Counted from the first letter of the stretch, positions 50,432 to 59,897 are shown. The stretch is 64,000 nucleotides of DNA from Patescibacteria group bacterium (GCA_963169855.1 CAUJCN010000002.1:558001-622000); one strand, 5' to 3'. Made by a program: numbers and translations. The notes: generated by a model from the letters alone, not told the origin.

Positions 50432-51208
50432 ATGGTTGATCTTACGGAATATGCAGGTTTTCAGCTCAAATTAGATGACTTAAAAAATAGATTCATATTT
50501 GACGACAGTGTTACTTATCAAGATGAGTGCTATGTCGGTTTAGATGAGATTCTTCCCGTACTATTAAACAAATTTGTAAGATATCCAGAAAAAGTTTACA
50601 AACTTCATAAGAATGTTGTTCCCAGAACAGTTAATTCTAACGATGAGCTTTCATACGATATTTACCAGATTCCTGTAGGTCTTCTTGGCATTGAATTCGT
50701 GAAAACTCATGTTTATCACTCAGCTTTTCAAGAAAATAAATACTCAAGTATCATCGAATGTTTGTCTGGAGAATTGACAGTAATAATGCAAAAAAATGTT
50801 AAAAAAGAAGAAACTCACTACGAATTCGACACTTATGTAGAAGACATTGTTGTTGTAACTTTAAAGAGAGGAGAGAAGGTTGCTATCCCAGCTGGATATT
50901 TCTATACATTTGTAAATGCTGGAAATTCAGTTGTTGTAATGGCTAAGCTGTCAAGTAAGTCTGAAATCCAAGTTGACTATAACAATCTTAGAAGAGAAAA
51001 AGGATTGGCGTATTTCATCATTTCGAAGAACGCAAAGGCAGAAACTGTTGCTAATCCTAAATATAAAATTCAGTGCAAATTAAAAGTCTACAGTGTTAGA
51101 AAAATCGTTAGAGACGAAAGCTTAAAGAAGGTTTTCATCCCTTTTGATATCTCTACACCTTTATTCAATTTGCATTTCATGGCAAAATCACTACATGCGT
51201 ATTTTTAG
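50432..51208 (+). CDS. Cupin-type phosphoglucose isomerase relative lacking metal ligands
   Basis: A 258-residue protein whose middle follows archaeal cupin phosphoglucose isomerase: the YEVY-like SYDIYQIP, the barrel THVYHSAFQENKYSSIIECL, GEKVAIPAGYFYTFVNAG and then DYNNLRREKGLAYFII with VANPKYK. In the archaeal enzyme the metal is bound by two histidines, a glutamate and a late histidine; here the glutamate and the late histidine (YFYTF in place of WAHRT) appear lost. It may be inactive for isomerisation or bind a sugar as a sensor. Alignment is by eye from memory. It overlaps the rhomboid gene by 14 nt. Confidence 0.45.
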   Translation: MVDLTEYAGFQLKLDDLKNRFIFDDSVTYQDECYVGLDEILPVLLNKFVRYPEKVYKLHKNVVPRTVNSNDELSYDIYQIPVGLLGIEFVKTHVYHSAFQENKYSSIIECLSGELTVIMQKNVKKEETHYEFDTYVEDIVVVTLKRGEKVAIPAGYFYTFVNAGNSVVVMAKLSSKSEIQVDYNNLRREKGLAYFIISKNAKAETVANPKYKIQCKLKVYSVRKIVRDESLKKVFIPFDISTPLFNLHFMAKSLHAYF

Positions 51209-51923
51209 GCTGCTTTTAATTACAAATGTAGTAGTTTTTGGATTAACCTTTCTTCTCCAGGCTTTGATTTACTCACAGAATGGAGGCTTAAGTAATTCAC
51301 TAAACTTCCAAATTTTTGATATCTCAGGAGGACTTTATTCAGTAGATATTGTTTTGCTTGGAAAAATCTGGACTCTTGTGACTGCAAACTTTGCTCACAT
51401 GGATCCTCTGCATTTTCTTTTCAACATGTACGCTTTGTTCAAGATTGGACAAATTGTTCTTGAATTCTACGATGGAAAGAAGCTGTTCATTACTTATATA
51501 ATCGGTGGAATTGTTGCAATGCTTTTGAGCGTTGTAATCAGCGTTTTAACACTATTTCCGACTCTAACTCTAGGAGCTTCTGGAAGTATTTTTGCTTTAG
51601 CAGGACTCTTAATTGGAGGAGCTGTTAAAGATAGAAGATACGGAGTTAACCTTCCGATAAATCTTCAAGTATTCGTCCCAATAATCTTCGTTTCACTTTT
51701 ATTCGGATTTATTCCTGGCAGTGGAATTAACAACGTTGCTCACTTAGGAGGAGTATTAGCAGGATTCGTTTTGGGACTGATTCTGAAACACGATATCGGG
51801 GAATATGAATCTAAAACAGAAAAAACAATTGTCAACTTCTTTTACTATACTTCATTGGGAGTCTTTATTCTTTCTTTCCTTCTGCATATAATGTATGTAG
51901 TTAGGTTATTTATAAACTCTTAA
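51195..51923 (+). CDS. Rhomboid-family intramembrane serine protease
   Basis: A 242-residue six-helix membrane protein. The catalytic serine S129 is in GASGSIFAL and the histidine H183 in VAHLGGVLAG; H73 and N77 (HFLFNMYA) match the oxyanion helix. It cuts single-pass membrane proteins inside the membrane. ATG 51195 (MRIFRLLLI) is chosen because the longer frame from 51144 would add non-homologous residues inside the previous gene. It shares one base with adk (TAATG). Confidence 0.88.
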   Translation: MRIFRLLLITNVVVFGLTFLLQALIYSQNGGLSNSLNFQIFDISGGLYSVDIVLLGKIWTLVTANFAHMDPLHFLFNMYALFKIGQIVLEFYDGKKLFITYIIGGIVAMLLSVVISVLTLFPTLTLGASGSIFALAGLLIGGAVKDRRYGVNLPINLQVFVPIIFVSLLFGFIPGSGINNVAHLGGVLAGFVLGLILKHDIGEYESKTEKTIVNFFYYTSLGVFILSFLLHIMYVVRLFINS

Positions 51924-52558
51924 TGAACTTACTCTTTTTAGGTCCTTCGGGTAGTGGAAAAGATACCCAGGCTGAATTTCTTGTTGATGAATTTGGCTTT
52001 GCTCGCGTTTCTACAGGAGATTTAATGCGTGATATTTCCGATGGCGAAAAAGAAATGCAGGTAATAATTCGAGACGCAATGAACGAAGGTTTCTTAGCAG
52101 ATAATTTTGTTTTTGGTTTGATGCAGATGTATTTATCCCATCTGAAAGCTGATAAAATTATCTTATCCGGCTGTGTAAGAAAAGCTTCTCAGATAGAACT
52201 TTTGGACTTCACTTTGTTCAAAGTGGGAAAAAAATTAGATAAAGCTGTGTATTTTGAGCTAAGCGACGAGGAAGCTATTAAAAGAATGACGGGCAGATTG
52301 TATTGTCCTAACTGTCATTCAAATTATCATAAGATCTTTAATTCACCAAAGAGGGTGGATATCTGTGATAGCTGTGGAACTAGATTAGAGCAACGAGCGG
52401 ATGATAATACAGATGCAATTAAAAATCGTCTTGCAGATTTCCACAAAGATAACGACGAAATAGTTAGTGAATATGAAAAGCGAGGAATTTTAATTAGAAT
52501 AGATGCAGCGGGATCTATAGAAAAAGTACATTCAGAATTACTAGAACAATTAAAATGA
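51923..52558 (+). CDS. adk: Adenylate kinase with zinc lid
   Basis: A 211-residue nucleoside monophosphate kinase (ATP + AMP to 2 ADP). The P-loop is GPSGSGKDTQ (7-16), STGDLMR binds AMP, and the lid has four cysteines (C128, C131, C148, C151) for zinc. Two positions differ from standard Adk: GKDT replaces GKGT, and the DGFPR strand is SGCVRKASQ (82-90). It is probably still active but may have changed specificity. It overlaps the next gene by 4 nt. Confidence 0.8.
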   Translation: MNLLFLGPSGSGKDTQAEFLVDEFGFARVSTGDLMRDISDGEKEMQVIIRDAMNEGFLADNFVFGLMQMYLSHLKADKIILSGCVRKASQIELLDFTLFKVGKKLDKAVYFELSDEEAIKRMTGRLYCPNCHSNYHKIFNSPKRVDICDSCGTRLEQRADDNTDAIKNRLADFHKDNDEIVSEYEKRGILIRIDAAGSIEKVHSELLEQLK

Positions 52559-53997
52559 TCACATACAAGTCTTTTATAAAAGCGAGATATTCATTTGGAG
52601 GAGCTACCGAGTTTGTTCCAGGTTTTGTAATTACCGCAGAAGATATTGCAGATTTAGTTGAATCACATGGATTTATTGATCTTGTAGCAAGTGATGATCC
52701 TTTTTCTCAGACAGCTGTAAATTCCATTCTTGAGAATTCATTAGATGTTAAGTTCGATAATAAAGTTGAAAAAATTTTCAAAGAGTTAGGAAAGGGGGTT
52801 TTCATTTTTAACGGAAATGTAGTTGAAAACATTTTGTCTTACAGAGAATTCTATTCACAGGTAATTAAATTCATATCAGAAATTATTTCTTCAAATACAG
52901 AATACCTTCTAGAGATTAGAAAAGTTATTAATTATGAAGTGCACGGATTTTGCAGAAGAGATAGAACAAATAACCTTTTTGTAATTGAATCAGAATATGG
53001 AGCGATGGATTACAATACTCAATATACTGATACTTACTTCATAAGTCCAAATGGAGAACTGGTTGATTACTATACACAGAATCAACAGACAATCAAAGTT
53101 GTAGAAGGTGCTGCGTACAAATATTTAAAGTTACCAGAGACATTTTCAACTAGAAATAAATTAAATAAAACCAAAATTGAGGAACTAACTTCAATTTTCT
53201 CGAGGAACAAAGGGTTAAACAATTTCAGTTACGGATACAAATCAGGAAAATTATACCTAGAAGAATTGAATCTAAAAGAAAAACTTCCAATTCCGCAAAT
53301 TCTCGAAGACGAAGAAAGAACAGAAGAGCAGGCGGATAATATCCAATTAGCAGCAGAAGTGTATGCATTAATGGACATTTCTAAAACCGAAGAGAAGAAG
53401 GTACAGAAAAATCGATCATTCTATTTTGACATTTTAAAAACTTCAAACGTATTCTCAAATTTACCTTTAATTACCGGAGCAAAAAGATTCCTTCAAATTA
53501 AAGATTTCGATTTTGATGTGAATAATTTGTCGGTTGTAAACAGCAGATTTGGGTTGGAGTTAGAGAAATACTTGGATAATAAACAAATTGATCATTTGGT
53601 TTATTCAGATCTACAGTATAGTTCAGAAAAATTTGCAACGATTTTAGCTTTGGCACAGAGGCATGGATTAATCGGCGAATTCATTACACCTTCAATCTCT
53701 ATCCCAGATCAAAGTTTAGAGGTGAGAGAATTCTATGGAAATCTTGACCAAAAAACCCTCAAACTGAATCTCCAGATTACAGCACCCTCTGTTTTGGGAT
53801 ACGTTAAAAAATTTGGAATTCCGGTTACTTATAATATAGACAGGCTTATGTTCAACCTCTTCGAAGGTGAAAACAAAGAGGAAGTTAATGATTATTTAGA
53901 TTTAGATACAGACTATTCACTAATCGTTTCGAGGAGCAATCTAAAACTTTTAGAAAAAAAGGTCGTTGATGGAGCTGGATTTGTAATAATTAAATAA
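52555..53997 (+). CDS. Hypothetical protein with weak PEP-synthase-like start
   Basis: A 480-residue soluble protein. The first ~35 residues (FGGATEFVPGFVITAEDIADLVESHGF) recall the start of PEP synthase / PPDK nucleotide-binding domains (G-G-K...P-P-G-F-V-I-T). No phosphohistidine motif or other catalytic site is present further on. The middle has a tyrosine-rich part and the C-terminal 200 residues (LPLITGAKRFLQIKDF onward) could be a TIM-barrel remnant with PEP/pyruvate-domain character. It is coupled to adk. Function unknown. Confidence 0.4.
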   Translation: MITYKSFIKARYSFGGATEFVPGFVITAEDIADLVESHGFIDLVASDDPFSQTAVNSILENSLDVKFDNKVEKIFKELGKGVFIFNGNVVENILSYREFYSQVIKFISEIISSNTEYLLEIRKVINYEVHGFCRRDRTNNLFVIESEYGAMDYNTQYTDTYFISPNGELVDYYTQNQQTIKVVEGAAYKYLKLPETFSTRNKLNKTKIEELTSIFSRNKGLNNFSYGYKSGKLYLEELNLKEKLPIPQILEDEERTEEQADNIQLAAEVYALMDISKTEEKKVQKNRSFYFDILKTSNVFSNLPLITGAKRFLQIKDFDFDVNNLSVVNSRFGLELEKYLDNKQIDHLVYSDLQYSSEKFATILALAQRHGLIGEFITPSISIPDQSLEVREFYGNLDQKTLKLNLQITAPSVLGYVKKFGIPVTYNIDRLMFNLFEGENKEEVNDYLDLDTDYSLIVSRSNLKLLEKKVVDGAGFVIIK

Positions 53998-54065
53998 TTC
54001 CTTTCCTGCACTAGTTATAGTTGCTTTCTAAATGAGGTATAATTTCTCGAATAGAGCTTAACCAT

Positions 54066-55880
54066 ATGTTTGATATAAGAGATTCAATCTTAAAAAGTAT
54101 AAAAAGTGCTGTAAAAGAAATCGGAGTAGAAGAGGACTTGGATTTTGTATTGGAAAGACCAAAGGAAGAAAGTCACGGAGACTTCGCTACAAATGTAGCC
54201 ATGTTGTTAGCTAAGTCATTAAAAAAGAACCCGTTAAAGATCGCTGAGGACCTAAAAAAGGCTATTGTTCTACCCCCAGTTGTTAAATCTGTAGAAATTG
54301 CCGCGCCAGGTTTTTTAAATTTCGATATTGATGATAGCTATTATCTTCATTTTGTTGTCGAAGTTCTAGAAAAAGGAAATAATTATGGGAGATTAGAATG
54401 GGGAAAAGGGCAGCATTGGTTGATCGAACATACAAGTGCTAATCCTAATAAAGCTATGCACTTTGGACATCTCCGAAACACTGTTCTGGGAATGGCTATC
54501 TCAAATCTGTGGGAAACGGTGGGAGTGGAAGTTACACGAGATTACATCGATAATAATAGAGGGATTTCGATTGCTAAGTTGATGTGGGGATATCTAAAAT
54601 TTGCTCGAAAAGATGAAAACGATCCTGTAGACTTACATTTTTGGTTTGAGAATCGAGAGAAATGGAGAACCCCAGAAGAAACTGGAGAAAAACCAGATCA
54701 TTTTATCGACAAGCTTTACGCACAGGCTTCTCAAGAATTCGAAAAAGATAAGGATGTTGAACAATTTGTAAGGCAACTTGTAATTGATTGGGAAAATGAA
54801 GATCAGGAAAACTGGGAACTCTGGAGATTAGTAATGAATTATTCTCACGAAGGATTACGACAAACACTAGAACGTTTGGGCGGAGTAGTCGATCAATATT
54901 GGTATGAACACGAGATTTATAAACAAGGTAAGGCAATTGTAGATGAAGGATTAGAAAAAGGAATTTTCAAAAAATTGAAAGATGGAGCAGTTCTGACTGA
55001 CTTGAAGGATTATAAACTGCCAGACACGATAGTTCTCAAAAAAGATGGTACTTCTCTGTATATAACTCAGGACTTAGCGTTGACTAGATTAAAGAAGGAG
55101 ACTTTCAAACCAGACAAAATGCACTGGGTTGTAGGTCCAGATCAGAACTTAGCTTTACGACAAGTTTTCGCTGTAAGTGAACAATTTGGAGTTGCACCGT
55201 TTGATAGTTTTGTTCATATATCATTCGGGTATGTAACAATTAAAGGCTCGGGAAAAATGAGTTCAAGAAAGGGAAATGTAGTTTACATAGACGATCTTCT
55301 TGATCAAGCTAAGGAAGAAGTAAAGTCTAGACTTAATGATAAAGAATTTACCGAAGAAGAAAAGGACTTAATTTCTGAAAATATTGGAACGGGATCCGTA
55401 AAATACAGCATTCTAAAGCTTGGACGAACTACTGATTTGGAATATGATTTCGAAACATCGCTTTCATTCGATGGGGATTCTGCACCGTATATTATGTATA
55501 CAATTGTTAGGGGAACTAATATTGTTAAACAGTACGAATCTTTTGGGGAAGCTTTGTCAGTTCTTGCAGCAGATGAAGAAATTTCTGAAGAATTACTAAA
55601 AACTCATCTAATTAAAGAAGAAGAAATAGACATCGCAAAGCATTTGTATAAATACGAAGATGTTCTTTTGGAAGCTGCTGAAGGGTACGCACCAAATTTA
55701 CTTTGTTTGTATCTTTATGAGCTTGCTCAGAAATACAATAAATTCTATAACAACGTTGATATTCTTACTTCAGCAACAGAAGATCTAAAAAAGAGTAGAG
55801 TTGCATTAACTCATGCTGTAGTTACAGTTTTATCAAACGGATTAAAGATTCTTGGAATTACTCCTGTAGAGAAGATGTAA
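54066..55880 (+). CDS. argS: Arginyl-tRNA synthetase
   Basis: A 604-residue class I synthetase. The N-terminal Add-1 domain (PKEESHGDFATNVAM) leads to the HIGH-type motif NPNKAMHFGHLRNTVLG, the catalytic core VGPDQNLALRQVF, KGSGKMSSRKGNVVYIDDLL and the C-terminal anticodon domain ending LSNGLKILGITPVEKM. Unlike many bacterial ArgRS it has a canonical KMSSR. It has its own TATAAT ~22 nt upstream with no Shine-Dalgarno sequence. Confidence 0.95.
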   Translation: MFDIRDSILKSIKSAVKEIGVEEDLDFVLERPKEESHGDFATNVAMLLAKSLKKNPLKIAEDLKKAIVLPPVVKSVEIAAPGFLNFDIDDSYYLHFVVEVLEKGNNYGRLEWGKGQHWLIEHTSANPNKAMHFGHLRNTVLGMAISNLWETVGVEVTRDYIDNNRGISIAKLMWGYLKFARKDENDPVDLHFWFENREKWRTPEETGEKPDHFIDKLYAQASQEFEKDKDVEQFVRQLVIDWENEDQENWELWRLVMNYSHEGLRQTLERLGGVVDQYWYEHEIYKQGKAIVDEGLEKGIFKKLKDGAVLTDLKDYKLPDTIVLKKDGTSLYITQDLALTRLKKETFKPDKMHWVVGPDQNLALRQVFAVSEQFGVAPFDSFVHISFGYVTIKGSGKMSSRKGNVVYIDDLLDQAKEEVKSRLNDKEFTEEEKDLISENIGTGSVKYSILKLGRTTDLEYDFETSLSFDGDSAPYIMYTIVRGTNIVKQYESFGEALSVLAADEEISEELLKTHLIKEEEIDIAKHLYKYEDVLLEAAEGYAPNLLCLYLYELAQKYNKFYNNVDILTSATEDLKKSRVALTHAVVTVLSNGLKILGITPVEKM

Positions 55881-55882
55881 TT

Positions 55883-55955
55883 GTCACATTGAGCTGTGAG
55901 CAAAGCGAACTAGTCGAAATGTATACAATGTCTTTCTCGACAAGCTCGAAATGAC
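55883..55955 (+). repeat. REP-like element between convergent genes
   Basis: Begins GTCACATTGAG and ends CTCGAAATGAC, with GTCGAAATG and CTCGACAAGCTCG inside. Such GTCAttGAGcgAAGTCGAAATGAC-type elements are common between genes in many bacteria and could fold as a long hairpin that ends transcription from both sides. Confidence 0.55.
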
Positions 55956-55962
55956 ATTTCCC

Positions 55963-57195
55963 TTAAGCTTCAATTTTGTCTCCAATCACTGATTTTTCAG
56001 CAAACAGGTATTTCAGCAACAAAGTAGTAATTACGAAGAATAGATATAGATTTGCTACAGAATACTCGTTAACTACAGTTTTGAGAACGAATACTGTAAA
56101 CATTAAGAACAAGAAGAATATTTTTCTATCTTCAAAAATCTTATTCCACATTTTTACAAAAATTCCCACAAGTGCAATTATTCCTGCCAAACCAAAAGCA
56201 CCAAGTTGCAACAGAAAATCCAGAATAATGTTGTGAGCTCTATCCACATTCAATCCTGGGAATAATCCATAATGTTGGAAAACTGTATTTACATTATCGA
56301 ATCCGAAACCCAATGCTTTGTTCTGTAGGGGCGCTTCCCATAATGCAATTATAGATTTCTTCCAGATGTCGATATGCATTTCGTATTCAGGATAAATCAA
56401 CGAACCTACAAACATCAAAGGAATCAATAAAACATAAAAAAGGATAAGTGATAATTTCAACAATCTTTTAAAATGTAGTTCGAAGAGTAAAATCCAAATT
56501 ACAGTAACAAATAAGGTTAAAATTCCCCACCTAGAAAGTGATAAGAAAATTCCTAACGCCATCAAAACAACAATACTTGCGTGACTTAATTTAAATGCTA
56601 ATTCAATCTTTCTTCCCAAGAAATATGCGGAAGTTATTAGCCCAAAAAGTAACAGAGTAGAGAAAAAGTTTGTTTGGCCAAAAAAACCGTTAACATAAAG
56701 TCCTAATGAAAATTTTTCTGGATCAGAAATTAATTCTCTGAATTGCAATAATCCACGGAAAGCGTTCATTACAGCGGCGAATAAAATTCCAAACAATAAC
56801 CAGTTAAAGTATTTATTCTGAAAAGTTTTAAATACGAAAACTAAGGAAATTGCGATTGGAAGATAAAGTAGTAGACCTTGATGTCTAAAGAAATTTCCAA
56901 ACAATGTAATCCGCGGATCGATCGAAACTAACAAACTTAAAATCATTCCAACTCCAAGAACAGAAGCAATTATTCTTCCCCACTTACCTAGTATCTGATT
57001 TCTGTATTCAAGAATTAGTCCTAAGAAAATAATCCCAATAGACGCAAGTCTGATAACTTCTACTTTAGGAAATTCAAAACCAGTTCCATTGAACAAATTT
57101 GCAGGATCGACAATTAAAGATGAAATTACAACAGCAAAAATTGTAGCTAACGAAATAAAATCTTCGAGAGTGTGTTTCTTTAAAAAGTTGACCAT
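55963..57195 (-). CDS. O-antigen ligase / Wzy-like membrane protein
   Basis: A 410-residue polytopic protein with about eleven hydrophobic segments. The large outer loop (about 285-330) includes ALGFGFDNVNTVFQHYG and NVDRAHNIILDFLLQLGAFGL, typical of the O-antigen ligase family: G-x-G-x-x-N, then R-A-H-N-x-x-L. It may ligate or polymerise surface glycans or glycosylate proteins. It directly overlaps the HIT gene upstream by one base. Confidence 0.75.
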   Translation of the reverse strand: MVNFLKKHTLEDFISLATIFAVVISSLIVDPANLFNGTGFEFPKVEVIRLASIGIIFLGLILEYRNQILGKWGRIIASVLGVGMILSLLVSIDPRITLFGNFFRHQGLLLYLPIAISLVFVFKTFQNKYFNWLLFGILFAAVMNAFRGLLQFRELISDPEKFSLGLYVNGFFGQTNFFSTLLLFGLITSAYFLGRKIELAFKLSHASIVVLMALGIFLSLSRWGILTLFVTVIWILLFELHFKRLLKLSLILFYVLLIPLMFVGSLIYPEYEMHIDIWKKSIIALWEAPLQNKALGFGFDNVNTVFQHYGLFPGLNVDRAHNIILDFLLQLGAFGLAGIIALVGIFVKMWNKIFEDRKIFFLFLMFTVFVLKTVVNEYSVANLYLFFVITTLLLKYLFAEKSVIGDKIEA

Positions 57196-57590
57196 TAATT
57201 TAATTTGAATTTATTTCTAATCTCATCGGCTTTATCGAAATCTAAACTTCCACTAATTGAGCCTAGCATTTTAGTATATTCCTCATTCTCTTTTGGAAAA
57301 ATATGAATGTGAGCATAAGGAACGCCTTCTCCATGAATGAAAGAATAAACGACATCTTGTCCTGTGACAGTCTTAAAATGATTGGCTATTTGTTTACATG
57401 CAGACATCAACTCATCAATTTCTTCTACATCCCAAACCCAACGTGCGAACTTCTTAGGAATTACTAATGTGTGTCCTTCTGTGACTGGTTTAACATCAAG
57501 AAATGCAAGTACGTGTTCGTTTTCGAAAATCTTGAAACAGGGAATTTCACCTCTTAAAATTTTAGAAAATATATCATCTCTTTGATCCAT
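57195..57590 (-). CDS. HIT-family hydrolase with altered first histidine
   Basis: A 131-residue histidine-triad protein (FSKILRGEIPCFKIFENEHVLAFLD is a typical start). The triad VPHAHIHI reads VPYAHIHI: the first histidine is tyrosine (Y92), while the central H94 and H96 remain, so the nucleophile is kept. It probably cleaves nucleoside phosphoramidates or dinucleotides. It shares one base with the O-antigen-ligase-like gene and is co-transcribed. Confidence 0.8.
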   Translation of the reverse strand: MDQRDDIFSKILRGEIPCFKIFENEHVLAFLDVKPVTEGHTLVIPKKFARWVWDVEEIDELMSACKQIANHFKTVTGQDVVYSFIHGEGVPYAHIHIFPKENEEYTKMLGSISGSLDFDKADEIRNKFKLN

Positions 57591-57628
57591 ACAGTAGTTT
57601 TAACTATCTGATTTTACTATCTTAGAGA

Positions 57629-58651
57629 TTATCTATCCAGTCGTGGAGTGGTAGCGAGAATGAAGGAATAAGTTCTATGGAATTCGCTAATTAAGTGCTG
57701 TCGTTGTTCGTCTGAAATGTATTCTTTCGCATAAAAATCAAGAAGAATATTTGTTATAACATTCCTTGTCGTGCCAAATTCTCTTTTACTTTTTTCTATA
57801 AATTTGCTTTGAGTCAGGTGAAATTCAAAGCTATCTAAGTCTACAAGGTGACCTGTCATAGTAATATTGTGTGAACTTATGCAACCATGTATAGCTCCTT
57901 GTGCGTGAAGGATTCCTAATTGACTTGCAGTGTTGTAACAAAGAGCGGATAAATAACTGAATACGGGTTGAGCAGGATCAGTTTCTAAATTATGTTTTGC
58001 TGCGATTTGAGTGATATAGTTTGTTGGGTCTTGAGTTTCTGTAAGGTCTTCAAGATCTTCGATTCTGTGGGCACAAGGAAGTAGTCTAAGCACAATAACA
58101 AATTCTGCTGTACTTCTGTAATCTTCAACTCTATCCTCTTCGGCTTTGAGAGTTTCTCTGTCAGCTTTCATAAAACTACTTCGACTAAGTACGGGAACTC
58201 TGTAGGCAAATTCTGATTGTGGAATAGATTCAGAATTTAAAGGTATATTCTTTGGTTTTACAATCAGCAAGGGGATCTCGGTTACGAATCCAGGGATTCT
58301 TTTGCACAGATCGTAGTTTGCAATCACGTACTCAACATCTTCAAGTGTTTCGAATCCCATCATTTTAATTGATCCATCTTTTGGATCTACTCGTAATCTT
58401 GGTTCTGTAAGGTCGTTTCCTTTTATATTTAAATCATAGGTAATACCTGAAAGTGAAACTTGAACAGGGTAAGTGGAAGATCTTGTATGTCGACCAGAAA
58501 GTTTGATGTAATTTGAAGTCTCTCCGGAATTCCAAGAAAGAAATCTGCTTAAGTCGTCGATTTTTATCCCAAGCTCCTCGTTGAAATAGATTCCAGTATA
58601 GTCGCTAGGTGAAAGAACATCTAAATTGTTAGTGTCTAGAGATAAGTCCAG
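57629..58651 (-). CDS. Diverged SelO/YdiU-like protein with probable CTG start
   Basis: The frame is open from CTG 58651 after a stop at 58655-58657, giving 340 residues; the first in-frame ATG (58363) would remove a conserved part. Residues YDLNIKGNDLTEPRLRVDPKDG match the SelO block DWHLKGAGLTPYSR, and HGCISSHNITMTGHLVDLDS matches the HGVMNTDNMSILG...DYGP catalytic loop, with N262 and D271 kept and the DN aspartate replaced by H. SelO proteins transfer AMP to other proteins. This copy is shorter (usual length ~480) and may be inactive. No ATG, GTG or TTG is available near the start. Confidence 0.5.
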   Translation of the reverse strand: MDLSLDTNNLDVLSPSDYTGIYFNEELGIKIDDLSRFLSWNSGETSNYIKLSGRHTRSSTYPVQVSLSGITYDLNIKGNDLTEPRLRVDPKDGSIKMMGFETLEDVEYVIANYDLCKRIPGFVTEIPLLIVKPKNIPLNSESIPQSEFAYRVPVLSRSSFMKADRETLKAEEDRVEDYRSTAEFVIVLRLLPCAHRIEDLEDLTETQDPTNYITQIAAKHNLETDPAQPVFSYLSALCYNTASQLGILHAQGAIHGCISSHNITMTGHLVDLDSFEFHLTQSKFIEKSKREFGTTRNVITNILLDFYAKEYISDEQRQHLISEFHRTYSFILATTPRLDR

Positions 58652-58705
58652 AAATTATATATATAACAGATATGTTATTATACCATCACAAACGATTAAA
58701 TGAAT

Positions 58706-58723
58706 ACCCTCCCGAAGGAGGGT
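58706..58723 (-). terminator. Intrinsic terminator of DUF711 gene
   Basis: 7-bp ACCCTCC / GGAGGGT stem with a TTCG tetraloop on the minus strand, followed by TATTCATTT. It lies 5 nt after the stop at 58729. Confidence 0.65.
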
Positions 58724-58728
58724 GTTAA

Positions 58729-59736
58729 TCACAGGTGTCTTATTGAAACATCGTAAAGATAAGAATTCTTGAGCTCTGTTTTTTCTCCAATCTTTGACTT
58801 TCCATCACTCACGAATCTAGCTGAAAGGGGCTTTTTGTATTTATTCGACAATACTTGAATCAATTTCAGAATCTCAACAAGTCTTTTCGGATCCTCATCG
58901 ATTCCAATCGGATAGGTATCGATTCCTAAACCCGAATGCAAGGAAACATAGATATTACGTTCAATACTGAAATTCCCTTTTTCGTACTCTTCAGCAAGCT
59001 CAAAATCTTCTAAGCAAGGCATCATAATTCCGCATAAACCTATTGGTTTTGGATTTTGAGACTTTATAAATTTTGTAATTTGAGTATAAAAATCTGTTGT
59101 GAAAGAGTTGTCGTAACTGCTGCACATTCTTTTAACAATATTTACTAAACTTGAATCTCCTTGATAAAGTGGTGCAATAGAGGAATCAATTCCTAAGAAA
59201 TCTGGCTCGTCTTTCAAAATTTCACAGATTTCTGTCCAAACATTCTTCATATTCTGAAACCATTGCTGCAAATTAGTGCAACCTTCTGCCAAATCTGTTG
59301 GTTGCAATCCAATGGCGAAACCTTCTTTCTCATAGTTTGCTGAAGGAAAATAAGGACTCGAGTTTGCATTGTTGAAAACATAAGTGAATCCAAATGTTTT
59401 TGCAGGATTCTTTTGAATAATGTCAAACAAAACTTTCACAGTAGCTAAAGTTATTTCTTCGTGACCAAGTTCAATGTTACAAGCTAAATTCTCTGAATTT
59501 ACAAACTTTTCGAGATTCTGATTCATCCACTCTAAAGTTACTGTTCCAATTGAATGCATTGAGGAACTTTCGAGGGATTTCAATAAATCAAGCTGATCTG
59601 TCGTGGAGCAGATTCGTGTTGTCTGAATTTCGTAACCATTTCTCTTCAGTAAAGATGTAAGATCTGAGAGCTTGGAAAGAGTTAACTTATTAGGATTTTT
59701 TGTGAAGTAACAAATACTTCGAATGGTTTTTTTCAT
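58729..59736 (-). CDS. DUF711 / UPF0210-family protein
   Basis: A 335-residue protein that follows UPF0210 order: IRSICYFTK start, FLGIDSSIAPLYQGDSSLVNIVKR, then IGLCGIMMPCLED, and a C-terminal GLGIDTYPIGIDEDPKRLVEI with YKKPLSARFVSDGKSKIGEKTE. The family is glycyl-radical-like in fold and of unknown role. This one is shorter than usual (about 450) and diverged, with less of the middle. It has its own terminator with a UUCG-type hairpin. Confidence 0.6.
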   Translation of the reverse strand: MKKTIRSICYFTKNPNKLTLSKLSDLTSLLKRNGYEIQTTRICSTTDQLDLLKSLESSSMHSIGTVTLEWMNQNLEKFVNSENLACNIELGHEEITLATVKVLFDIIQKNPAKTFGFTYVFNNANSSPYFPSANYEKEGFAIGLQPTDLAEGCTNLQQWFQNMKNVWTEICEILKDEPDFLGIDSSIAPLYQGDSSLVNIVKRMCSSYDNSFTTDFYTQITKFIKSQNPKPIGLCGIMMPCLEDFELAEEYEKGNFSIERNIYVSLHSGLGIDTYPIGIDEDPKRLVEILKLIQVLSNKYKKPLSARFVSDGKSKIGEKTELKNSYLYDVSIRHL

Positions 59737-59897
59737 ATAAAATAAGGTCTAGAAAAATAAATTAATCTGAGAAACCTTTTTTAGTAGAAATATTTATATG
59801 AAACCATATCGGAATTGTAGTACGGTAAGGAGATTTTGTCAAAATATCGTTCACGGTCCGGTCTTTTGGTGGTAAAATCTGGCGATTAAATTTAGTC

